Positions 19,038 to 29,579 of a stretch of 36,089 bases of DNA are shown here, piece after piece. A program made the position numbers and the translations under genes. How positions within the stretch are numbered: position 1 is the first letter of the stretch; each line of letters begins with the position of its first letter. Where the stretch lies: NCBI RefSeq assembly GCF_000188695.1, contig NW_004754928.1:330799-366887 (forward strand). The letters run 5' to 3'. The notes under the pieces were generated by a model. The model was not told the DNA's origin and ran no database searches. It worked only from the letters and a program-made list of their open reading frames with translations. The DNA is from Salpingoeca rosetta. Its lineage: Eukaryota > Opisthokonta > Choanoflagellata > Craspedida > Salpingoecidae.

Positions 19038-19753
19038 TTTCCTCTGCTGTGGGTGCAACGGTCTCTCTGGTGTCTCCCTCTGTTTCGTTTGCTAACGTCT
19101 TGCTTCTTGGTTCTCTTGTTGGGTTGCTTGGGTTCGCAGGTGTGAAGCGCGTGCGCGTGGCCGTGTGAAGCCGTCATTTTCTCTTTTGCTCAGTCAATCT
19201 CAAGCTACACAGCGCAAAGTAAGAAGTGTGTGTGTGTGTGTGTGCGGAGAAGCGAGTGATGATGCTTGGCCTTCTTGGTTATGCTGTGCTCACGCGAGAT
19301 TCATGCTTCTCCTGCTCATTCCCTGCGATCCATCCCGAAACCACAACTCATATTGCTTGTTTGTGCAACGACGCCCACTGTCTCTTCGCTCACGGCACAG
19401 CACACACACACACACAGGAGGCCAAATTCCACACACTTGTCCTGCACCACAATCGAGGATGGAACCACGACCTCCTCCCTCGCACGAGGTGCATGCGTGC
19501 ATGATCGTACTCCATATCACCTTTACCTAAACTTCTAGCCTCTCCGTCACCCCTCTCTACATACACTGGCCTTGTCTGCTTGCCGACATGCAATACACTA
19601 CCCCACACGCTGCCGTTTGCTGCTCATTTTCTGCTTGCTTGCATGCATGCATAACTATCGACTCATGCCTGTTCTCTTCTGCACCGTGGCTCTCACGTCT
19701 TGAATCGTGATGAAAATGCACTTTGGGCCTTCCCTCCTTCCTGGCGGTCGCAG
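18496..19753. other. Upstream region with possible small plus-strand exons
   Basis: Upstream DNA shared by the minus AFG2B-like gene and the plus-strand Gln/His-rich gene. Possible plus-strand exons are weak: an ATG at 18489; AG-bounded pieces near 19143-19164 and 19194-19217 (the latter ending AAA|GTAAGA); and 19418-19488, which reads EAKFHTLVLHHNRGWNHDLL after a CACACACAG acceptor. The 19217 and 19418 junctions are in phase, but the 19488 donor does not join the frame used from 19754. A (TG)n run lies at about 18965-19034. I cannot give a reliable 5' gene model. Confidence 0.3.
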
Positions 19754-21127
19754 GAATTGGTGTTCACTGAAGAGTTCCCCGGCGGCGTGGTACGCGTCAT
19801 ACGACTCTGGTTCCTGAATGATGTGAGGCTCGAACAGCTGGAGTCCCGGACCCGGCGCCGGCGGCAGCGGCATCAGCAGCAACAACATCTGCATCAGCAG
19901 CAACAGGGACAGCAGCAACAGGGACAGCAGCAACAGGGACAGCAGCAGCAGCGGCGGCGGCGACAGCAGCACTGGAGACGGGAACAACACCGGCAACAGG
20001 ACCAGCAACTGCATCAGCAGCATCAGGGGCAACTGCAACCGCAGCAACAGCCGCTTCAGCAACAACAGCTGCATCAGCAGCCGCAGCAGCAGCAACAGCT
20101 ACATCATCAGCTGCAACAGCTGCATCAACAACAGCTGCAACAACCGCATCAGGAGCTGCATCAGCTTCAACTGCAGCATCAGCATCAGCTGCAACAGCAG
20201 CACCATCAACAACAGCCGCATCAGGAGATTCAGCCGCAGCAACTGCAACAGCTGCATCATCAGGAGCTTCAACTGCATCATCATCAGGAGCTGCAGCAGC
20301 CGCATCACCAACAACAACTGCATCATCATCAGGAGCTGCAGCAGCCGCATCATCAACAACAACTGCATCATCATCAGCTGCAACAACTGCATCATCAGCT
20401 TCAACTGCAGCATCAGCATCAGCTGCAACAGCAGCACCATCAACAACATCCACATCAGGAGCTGCAGCAGCAACAACAGCTGCATCAACAGCTGCATCAT
20501 CAGGAGCTTCAACTGCAGCATCAGCATCATCATCATCATCAGCCGCAGCAACTGCAACAGCTGCAACAGCCGCATCATCAACAACAACTGCATCATCATC
20601 AGGAGCTGCAACAGCCGCATCAGGAGCTGCAACTGCATCAGCAACATCAGGAGCAGCAACTGCAACAGCCGCACCATCAGGAGCTGCTGCTGCATCAGCT
20701 ACATCAGGAGCAGCAACTGCAGCAGTGGAGACAGGAACAACAACACGCGCTACATTGGAGACACCAGCAGCAGGAGCAACACTGGAGACAGCACCAACAA
20801 CTGCTGCTGCTGCATCAGGAGCAGCACTGGAGACGGGAACAACAGCAGCAAAGACGACGGCGTCGGCGCCGGCGGCGCGAAACCCCTCCTCCTGTTGCTG
20901 ACGAGGGCTTTGAAGAAGCCTCCGCTGACGAACACGCACAGCAGGAAGGCGCCGTCAATATCCGTCGCGCCCCTGGCCCTGCAAACACCAGCGGCAGAGG
21001 CGGTCATGCCCGTGGTGCCATTGGCCTCCTGCCCAACGGGAACGGTTCCAACGCGGCCACCGTCCCGCTCGCCCCTGGGCCAGCCAACCCTCATCCTCAT
21101 CCTCATCCTCATCACCATCCTCATTGA
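19754..21127 (+). CDS. Gln/His-rich repeat protein, terminal exon
   Basis: The acceptor CTGGCGGTCGCAG at 19753 opens a 457-codon frame to TGA. It begins with ordinary sequence (ELVFTEEFPGGVVRVIRLWF then LNDVRLEQLESR). It continues through about 340 residues of Gln, His and Leu (CAG, CAA, CAT, CTG codons in 12-50 bp irregular repeats). It then passes an Arg run into ADEGFEEASADEHAQQEGAV and a Gly/Asn/Pro-rich end with His-Pro repeats. I chose this frame over five other long open frames because both non-repeat ends have G- and A-starting, C/G-ending codons. No domain is recognised. The first part may be the end of a folded domain encoded upstream. A low-complexity scaffold or nuclear protein is only a guess. 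The opposite strand is also open for 380 codons (Ala/Asp/Val-rich), which is a property of the repeat. Confidence 0.5.
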   Translation, partial: ELVFTEEFPGGVVRVIRLWFLNDVRLEQLESRTRRRRQRHQQQQHLHQQQQGQQQQGQQQQGQQQQRRRRQQHWRREQHRQQDQQLHQQHQGQLQPQQQPLQQQQLHQQPQQQQQLHHQLQQLHQQQLQQPHQELHQLQLQHQHQLQQQHHQQQPHQEIQPQQLQQLHHQELQLHHHQELQQPHHQQQLHHHQELQQPHHQQQLHHHQLQQLHHQLQLQHQHQLQQQHHQQHPHQELQQQQQLHQQLHHQELQLQHQHHHHHQPQQLQQLQQPHHQQQLHHHQELQQPHQELQLHQQHQEQQLQQPHHQELLLHQLHQEQQLQQWRQEQQHALHWRHQQQEQHWRQHQQLLLLHQEQHWRREQQQQRRRRRRRRRETPPPVADEGFEEASADEHAQQEGAVNIRRAPGPANTSGRGGHARGAIGLLPNGNGSNAATVPLAPGPANPHPHPHPHHHPH

Positions 21128-21221
21128 TGTGAACGCCATCGTCTCGCCATTGACATCGACAGAACCGCATCTCTCACGTAAGGAATGGCGATGACAGCAG
21201 CGCACCTGCCGTGGCCGACGG

Positions 21222-21287
<66 letters not shown>

Positions 21288-21311
21288 TATGTGTGTGTGT
21301 TTTGTGTGTCT

Positions 21312-21367
<56 letters not shown>

Positions 21368-22020
21368 TTGTATGTGTCTTGTATGTGTCTTGTGTGTGTC
21401 TTGTGTGTGTATGGGGGTAGGTAGGCAACCCAGTGAAGTGTGTGCTGATGGCCATGCCTTGCTCTCTTCACAGTTGCCTGCCTATGACAAAGTCTTGAGC
21501 AAGCCTACGGGCGTTGCTCCAACTGCCTGTGTTGTACTTGATGTGGTCTTACGCTTGATGGGAAGGCGTATGTGCTTGTGTTCGTGCTCATGTGGAGATT
21601 GCGCCGCCCGCATGAGGCTGGAGCACAGTACACAATGGTGGAGGAAAGCCGGGACAGACAAGGAAGCGTTTATTGGTGCGTGAAGCCAAGAAAGTGCAAG
21701 GCACTGGCGAATAATACAGGGTGATAACAAAGTGCAAGCAAACAAGCGAGGAAAGGAAAGGAACTAAGGAAAGCGCGCAAAGAAGAGAAGAAGGGAGGGG
21801 CTAGCAGGTGGATGCACAAAAGCATACGAGCAGACGCATGCACTCACACACGCATACACTCACACACACACACATACTCACTCACTCACACACTCACACA
21901 CTCACTCACTCACTCACTCACTTACCCACTCGCGCGCACACACACACACATACACACACATTCACTCACTCACACACTCACTCACTCACTCACTCACTCA
22001 CTCACTCACAAACCCGCGCA
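21128..22020. repeat. TG, TGTCT and CTCA repeat-rich intergenic region
   Basis: TG runs at 21223-21283 and 21313-21366, then five degenerate units of about 11 bp resembling TGTGTCTTGTA. From about 21838 to 22013 there is a mixed CA and (CTCA/ACTC)n array ending just before the stop of the repeat-protein copy at 22021. No convincing gene; the short frame at 21480-21745 has no support. Confidence 0.7.
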
Positions 22021-22644
<624 letters not shown>

Positions 22645-22649
22645 CAACA

Positions 22650-23589
22650 TCAGCATCCCGGGTCGATGACGAGGACAGACTCGACGTAAGATGGAATGCC
22701 GTAGATGAGGCCGTTTGGAGCAAGCACGCCATCATACCACTCGGCACTTCCGCCAAGTGTAATGTGTGTTGTCGTGTCGATAACGTGGGTGGTTGGATCA
22801 AAGTTGAGGACTGCATGTGAGCTGTATGGGATACCGATGACGTTGCCGTTGGGTGCGAGCACGCCACCAACCCACTTGTCAAAGCTTGTTTCCTCGGCGA
22901 CAGGCAGCTGTTCAGTGGTGTTGGTGGGCGGGTCGATGACAAGTGCCGTCGCAGAGTGAGATGGGATGGTGTAGATGAGGCCGTTCCGTGCCAGCACGCC
23001 GCCATACCATTTGAAATCAGTGGAACTCAGGCCGCTGATGGTGGTGTGATCCATCGTCAAGGACTCAGGGTTGATGATGAGGACGGAAGAAGCTGCCGTA
23101 GGAATACAGTAGATGAGGCCGTTGTCTGCTTGCACGCCGCCATACCTTGGCCAGTACGCCGCCAATCCATTTTGCACCCATCGAGCCGAGCTGGCCAAAT
23201 GTCATGGCACTTGGGGAACACACTTTGCCACGGACGCGGTCGATGGTGTTCTGCTGAACCTCAATCGCCCTCTGCTGCGCGGAGACAGTAATCTGTAGCG
23301 CATCATTCGTACTCTTCTGTGCATCAATCGTACTCTGCTGCTTTGAGACTGTCCGCAACAGCGTGGCCATTGTCTCGAACAATCCATCCACGTTCATGCC
23401 GTTCACGAACACGGGCTGGCTCATGGGATCGCTGGTGTTGATGTGAAGCGCGCCCGCATCATCCTCCACAAACACCACCTCTCCAACAACGCTGCTGATG
23501 AACGGCATCCAGCACACTGCCGCCGCCGCCGCCAGCAGCACGGGGAGCAGCATCATCCCACGTGCCTGCAGGCACCCCATCGTTCTCAT
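22650..23589 (-). pseudogene. Propeller-repeat protein copy A, internally deleted
   Basis: From the ATG at 23589 the protein begins MRTMGCLQARGMMLLPVLLA, a signal peptide like that of the intact copy. It continues with the same DPMSQPVFVNGMNVDG and FGQLGSMGAKWIGGVLA segments. At about 23150 the first repeat breaks off and the sequence jumps to the middle of repeat 4 (YGGVQADNGLIYCIP) in another frame. Repeats 5-7 then run clean to VLVIDPGC and the stop at 22650. Compared with 32149-33378, about 135 residues are missing. The join is at similar short strings (GGCGTACTGGCCAAGG / TATGGCGGCGTGC), as expected for unequal exchange between repeats. The region between signal peptide and repeats has a longer Gln/Thr coiled-coil-like stretch (AQKSTNDALQITVSAQQRAI) than the intact copy. 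Confidence 0.8.
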
Positions 23590-24230
23590 CGGTCCGGGTG
23601 AGTGAAGAAGAACAGAAGAAGAGGAGACTAGGAGAAGAGGAGAAGGAGAAGGAGAGAACAGAAGTAGAAGTGAAGTGTGCCTTCCTCCTTCCTCGTTCTT
23701 GTGTCTGTTCGCAGGACAGGCGCACCACCAAGACAAGAGAAGACAGGATTGGTTTGTTTGTTGTTCGTTTGTTGCGTTTTGGCTGGTTGTGGTTGTGGAC
23801 GATTGTTGGGAATCGTGCATTGGATTTCCAGCCACACACAAGCAAGCAAGTTCACTGACTGTTGTTTGTTGTGTGTTTGTTGGGGAAAGGAAGCACGTTG
23901 AAACGCATCCATCCATCCATCCCTCAGCCCTCCTTCCTTCCCTCAGCCTTCCTTACCTTTATCAGCTCATCACTGAACCGACAAGGACAGAGCACACACA
24001 GCACACAGCTTCATCACGCAGTGCAGAAGAAGGGCGTGAGTTGAACACATGTGAAGGAGGCAGCCATCGTGACTGAAGAATACACTGTTCATCCAAAGGT
24101 GCGTGTGTGTGAGTGTGTGTGAGGTCATTCCATTACATTGCATTGCATTGCATTGCTCAGCCTTGTGTGCTCAACACACGTAAGCGCATACGCACACATA
24201 CATCACACACACACTCACTCGCCTGCAACG
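23590..24230. repeat. Duplicated 5' flank, copy 1
   Basis: Upstream DNA of propeller copy A. It is nearly the same as 33379-34030, with small indels in purine runs, ATCC runs and TG runs. The shared strings include TTTTGGCTGGTTGTGGTTGT and GAATCGTGCATTGGATTTCC. Homology continues past GACTGAAGAATAC, a possible donor (AAAG|GTGCGTGTG at 24098), GCATT repeats and CGCATACGCACACATACATC, and ends near 24215. Confidence 0.85.
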
Positions 24231-24248
24231 CTTCCTTCCTCGTCTCAG

Positions 24249-25322
24249 ATCCGTGCAGCGTTGCAAGGCTGATGAATCGTACATGCTGTGCACCGTCAAA
24301 GCCCCCATTGCCGCCTACCTCACTTTCGACGACGTTGTCTGCATCGCCAAGGAGCAAAAGGTGTGTGTGTGTGTGTCTGTAAGAAGCGTACCACTGCTGT
24401 GATCTACAACACTCATCATCACCTACATCCGACCTCATGCCCATGCACGCGCATCACCATTTGTGTTGTCAGGGTCGTTAAGGTTGCCCCTTTCCCCGCG
24501 CCTCCGATGTCCGCCAACACCTCTGCCAGGTTTGCCTCATGTGCATTTGTGAGTGTGTTTGTGTGTGTCTGTGTGTGCGCGCGCATGTGTGCGTGCTGTG
24601 GTCGTAACAAACGCACCTCACCTGTGATCGTCCCTCAACCCTGTTCCTCTCCTCTCTCTCACGTCTGCTACTTCCCTCCCTCTCCCTTCCCCCCTCTCCT
24701 GCCCTCAGGACGCTGTTGCGCTTGGCCTCTCCCTCCTACCAACCACCGCAACACCGACACCGTCGAGGTCCTTGTCGACACATCCGATGGCCGGTGAGCC
24801 AGTGTAGCAGTGTGGTGTTGGGGTGTTGGGGGTGGAGATATGGTGTTGTGGTGCGTGCATGCACTCGTTTGGTGTTGACAAACATAATCGCACCTGCCCC
24901 AACGCTCATGCCAACCATCCAACGCGCGCAATAGTGTGGTGCAGTCATGACTTCATGGGGGTGAACCCGCGCATTCAAGCCGAGCACATCGTCGCGGAGA
25001 TGGTGAGCTGTGGTGGTTCGGTGAAGCAGCACTGTTGATGGTGCTTTGTCCACTTTGATGTTTGTGGCGTCTGTTCTGCTTCATTCCTCCCCCACCTCAC
25101 TTACACTTCCTCCATCATCTCCTTCCTCTCCTTCTCCCTCCTTTATTCTTCCCACCAGGTGACTACTGGCGTTGACCTTGTGCAATCGCAGCTGAAGTTT
25201 GGTGGCGGCGCGACGCTGTAAGATGATTGAGTTCGAACAGGACGCAATTGCCACCTGCGGATTCAGCATCCAGGTGCGCATCACCACGAAGGACCCGCTC
25301 AACGACTTTGCCCCCGATACAG
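24249..25322 (+). pseudogene. Pyruvate carboxylase-like biotin carboxylase remnant
   Basis: Exon-like blocks with matching phases: 24249-24360, 24709-24793, 24935-25002 and 25159-25322. Block 1 reads KADESYMLCTVKAPIAAYLT then FDDVVCIAKEQK, matching the KADEAY...PVAAYLDIDEIIRIAKE region near the N-terminus of pyruvate carboxylase. Blocks 3-4 read FMGVNPRIQAEHIVAEM, GVDLVQSQLKFGGGATL and CGFSIQVRITTKDPLNDFAP then DTG. These match the NPRIQVEHTVTE...ATL...GFAIQCRVTTEDP...DTG region. About 200 residues of the ATP-grasp core between them are absent, and block 2 is not recognisable. The metal-binding Glu before NPR is Gly (FMGVN). An extra base at about 25219 makes TAA directly after the ATL codons and shifts the frame. 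No biotinyl or transferase domain follows. A dead gene fragment is the best reading. Confidence 0.75.
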
Positions 25323-25501
25323 GTGCACATGCGCTTGCGTGCGTGTGTTTGGGAATGGGAGAGAGGGGATTCGAGAAGCTCGTTTCCTCTTGGGAAAGGG
25401 GCACCAGTGGCGGGTGTAACGTCCCCAAAGGCACGATGCTTCTCGTTCTCAACACTTCTTACCCCTCGTCACCCATCATCACCCACGACCATGCGCAACA
25501 G

Positions 25502-26211
25502 TACGAGCCATTTACCCAGCAGCCGTCAGTGAGCCGCGAGCCGGAGCCATACACAACAGCAGCACAACCACCGGCACATGGCGACGAGGGAGAGGTTGAT
25601 GAGGCGTCGCTTGGGCCGTTTGACGTGCTTGTGCACCACACGGGCATGCTTGAGCTGGTGCGCGCGCTCCTTGGGAAGCAGCAGGGCGTCATCAGCATCA
25701 CACCACTGGACGAGCATCAGGGGCAGGTTGCCCGCGTCAGGTGAGCTGCTGCTGACTGGTTGGAGGTGTGCGGTAATGTTGAGGGATTGTAACCGGTTGA
25801 GGAGGTGTTCGTTGCATGCGAGGATCATGATGGAAATGACGACATGTGGTGGCGGGTAATGGCGCGAGGATGCGGCAGTCAAAATTGTGCAGTTCCTCTC
25901 GACATTCCGCACCGATACACCCTCAACTCACTCAAACACACACACACATGTGCAGCTGTGCGACGCGTGACGTTGGCGAGCGCATCCTGAGGGAGATGAC
26001 GAACTTCCCGATTGGGCAGGTGCAGCTGACGGCCCGCCGCGACTCGGACTGCCCCGCCTGGACGGCGGACGAGCTGTGGTCCGTGTGGGTTGAGCCCGTG
26101 CCCGAAGGTCTCGAGGAGGTGCTGCCCTCGCTCGCCAAGGCAAACGGCGGCTTTCACTCGCACACGCACAAGCCGGACAGTCACCGCGTCAGGGGCACAT
26201 TCAGGTCGGCG

Positions 26212-26277
<66 letters not shown>

Positions 26278-29200
26278 GTGTGTGTGTGTGTGCGTGTGTG
26301 TGCGTGTGTGTGCGTGTGCATGCACAGATGCTCCGTCAACTTCATTCTGCATGAGCATGCGTGTCCTTCCCTCAACCAACCAACCCCCCTCCCCCTCCCT
26401 CGCAACAGGCTTGTGTCGCGGGAGAGTGCGGAGCTGATGGTCTGCCTGTACGATTAGCGAGACTTGCTGGGCACGAAGCTGAACGTGTTCCCAGACCCAA
26501 AAGGCAAAGAACTGGAAGAGCAAGGGCAGAGGCTCCACATCCTCCTCCCCTGCCTCGCCAACATCCATCACGCCGACGCCTGTTGCGGCCAGGCAAAGTG
26601 CATCACATTCTGCCTGACCGAGGCAGCCAGGCAGCGTGACGGCAAAAGGCCTGCCTGTCGCCATGCCCTGGCCAACCGACACGTACCGCAGCGTGCAGGC
26701 GACGCTGGAGCACGCCGGCGTCAACGTCCAGTCGCTGCAGGTCTTCCCGGACCTGCGCTGTGCAAGCGTTGACGTGGTCGCCGACAGCGAGGAGGCGTTC
26801 CGGAGCCTGCTGCCACTGCCCATTGACACGGCAGCGAGCGCCTGTCGTCTGGAGGCGCGCCAGGCACCGCTGCACCGCATTGTCGTCACGTGCACCTTGC
26901 ACAGCAAGCCCACCACTGGCCGCGACATTGTGCAGGCGTCTGAGACGAACTCTGGCGGCACGGCGAAGCTTGTGCCCATCCCACAGTCCCTCAAGGACAC
27001 GCTGTCCCGCACCCAGCCGTTTGCCAACACGCGCATGGCTGAACAACTACAAGAACAAAGGAGAACAACAGCAGGATGGTGGAGGTGGCAGTGAGGCACA
27101 CAATGTTGCTGTCAAGCCCACGGCTGTGCACGACCCTCATCAGTACAAGAAAGAAGACGATGCTGACAGCGACGACAGCAAAAGCGGCGGCGCGTCCTCT
27201 GAGACCACGCTGCAGCGCGTGTTTGTGCTGGAGATGACAGACACGCGTGCGGCGCATGCGTACGTGCGCAAGATACAATTTGCCACCTCTGTCTCGCACA
27301 CGTTTTTGGCGCGGCTGTGCCACCCGAACGACGTGCACGTGGCGGTGCTCGACCCCAAGCTGGGCGGTCTCCTGTCGGACCTCGTCGACGCATTCAACAA
27401 GAGCAGCGTGGCCAAGGACCTTGATGTGCTGGCGGCTGCAACCACGGGCAACCGCATCTGCTTCACAGGCAGCACTGCCGTGCTGGTGTGGTCGCAGGCC
27501 AAGCTGCTTGCAAGCTTCCTCGCGCCCGCCTTCCACCCGTTTGCCCGCAGCGACCGCGTGCTGGGCGACGACAAGATCATGGAGCACGTCCTGAACGACT
27601 ACGGCCTCAAGCTGGTGCGCTACCCGACGCTTGACCTGCTGCCCCACGCCGACACGGCACACGGGGCCATGCGGGATGTGTGGCGTTTGTGCGGCCGCCG
27701 CCCGTCACCAGCACCCCGCCCATCGCATCGCCCGTGGCACCCCAGCAGGCGCTGATACACACGTGCGACCTGGACGGCGCCGCGTCATGCTGCTGGAGTA
27801 CTCGCTGTACTACTACCTGGATCAGGACAGGGAGCGCGGGCTCAGCTACATCAACAGCACCGTCGGCGCCAACATCAAGTCGCAGATGAAGATCAGCGTC
27901 ACGGGCATGCAATACCGCTTCCTACATTCGCAGCTGCTGGGGCTGGCCCGCAGGTTCCGCGTGTATGTGCGCAAGCCCAGCGCAGAGGACAGGGACGCGT
28001 GCGCCTCGAGCGTGCCCCTCAAGCGTGCCCGTGACCGTGGAGGGCATGCAACGGCAGCTGACGGCGTTTGACAACGCGGTGCAGGACACGCTCAAGGACT
28101 ACCTGTGCCACATGCTCGGCCTGCCGGTCATTGACACGTCGCACGTACTGGAGATGTCCGAGGCGGACGTCACCTTCCTGAAGCGCAAGCTGTTCAACTA
28201 CCTGACCAAGGCCAGTCGCACGCTGTGCCGCAGCAAGGACGGCGTGGTGAGCTACGTTGCGCCACAGGACGTGATTGGCACGTCCTCTAAGCGCAACGTG
28301 TGGATGGTGGCTGGCCGCCGCGATGTGATGCAGACAGTCATCCCAACGACGGAGTCGACGTTCCGCACCATCGCCCACATTCAGCCCACGTGGTACGGGT
28401 GCCAGGTGCCCATGTCCGTGGCCAAGGAGCTGGTTGCTGGACAGCAAGCTGAAGCGGCTGCGCAAGAAGGCGTTGGTGCTGATGCCGGTTATACCGCATA
28501 CGCGGGCGCTGCTTCGGCAAATTCTGCTGGGACTGCTGTTGCTATTTCCACTGCTTCTTCTGCTGCTGGCGGCGATGGGGTTGGCTTGAGTGAGCAGGCA
28601 GCGCACCCAGGAGTCGGATCACAACAGCGAGCACAGGGCACGTACGATTCTGGCAGGGGTGACAGCCTGTCGACTTCAGTGCCCACGCAGTGCCTTGAAG
28701 GACTGCGCAAGGAGATGGCGGCGGCGTCGGTGGTGCTGCTGCTGACCACGTACGAGAGGCTGTTCCCGGCCAAGGTGAAGCAGGCCGTGTGGGAGGTGGA
28801 GCCATACCAGTACCACGCCATCAGCGAGACGCTGCCCGCGGTGCAGCTGCACGCGTAGATTCGCGAGGGAAGCATCATCAACGACCGCGACATGAACGCC
28901 GAGACGAGCGGGCCGCCTTGCGGTACAACGAGGCGCGCGTGCCCACGTCCGGTGCGCTGGCCCTCTCGTCCAACATTGAGCACGTGCTGCATATGGTTGC
29001 GCCAAACTTTGCACCCGAGTTTGGCAACACGGTGACGCAGACGGCTGCGGACCTGACGACGGCGTACCGCGCGCTGCTGAGGTTGGCGCGGGACAACAAC
29101 ATTCGCTCGCTTGCCACGTGCGCGCTCGGCTGCGGCGCCTTCCGCTGCTTGAGGTGATTGACGAGGTGGACCGCGACGGCACATTCTTTCTTCGACACCA

Positions 29201-29539
29201 TCCGCGTGACCATCATCACCAAGGACGTGAGCACGCTGTCGGCGTTTAAGCAGACGTTTGAGAAGTACTATGGCGAGAAGGTGGGCAGTGGGCTGTATGA
29301 GGACCTGCAGCGCAGCGCACTGGATGGTTTGGTCGATGCGCCGGCCAGCTGATCCCATCCACACGTGGCTGTACACGGACCCAACGTACACGGAGCCGCC
29401 CTCCAAGGCGGAGCTGCACAACAAGGCGGCGTGGAACGGGTTTACACACGACGACACTCTGCTGATTGAGAACGGCTTCAACAAGCACCGGGCTGCCATC
29501 GCTGCTGAGCGCAAGCGCAGCAATGATGATGATGATGAC

Positions 29540-29579
<40 letters not shown>

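Noticed and set aside
19797..20939. 380-codon minus-strand Ala/Asp/Val frame
   Set aside because: Produced by the CAG/CAT repeat; its non-repeat ends look less coding than those of the plus-strand Gln/His frame. Not fully excluded.
21820..22015. CRISPR-like or telomeric array in the CTCA/CA region
   Set aside because: Short irregular simple repeats with no spacers and no TTAGGG-type unit.
25217..25240. A 23-nt micro-intron (GTAAGA...ACAG) in the carboxylase remnant
   Set aside because: Splicing it does not restore the frame, whereas dropping one T aligns the expected number of residues between GATL and QDAI.
25322..25501. Carboxylase and PARP-like sequences as one fused protein
   Set aside because: The frame is open between them, but the stretch matches neither family, and good donor and acceptor sites bound it. 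Two separate loci are simpler.
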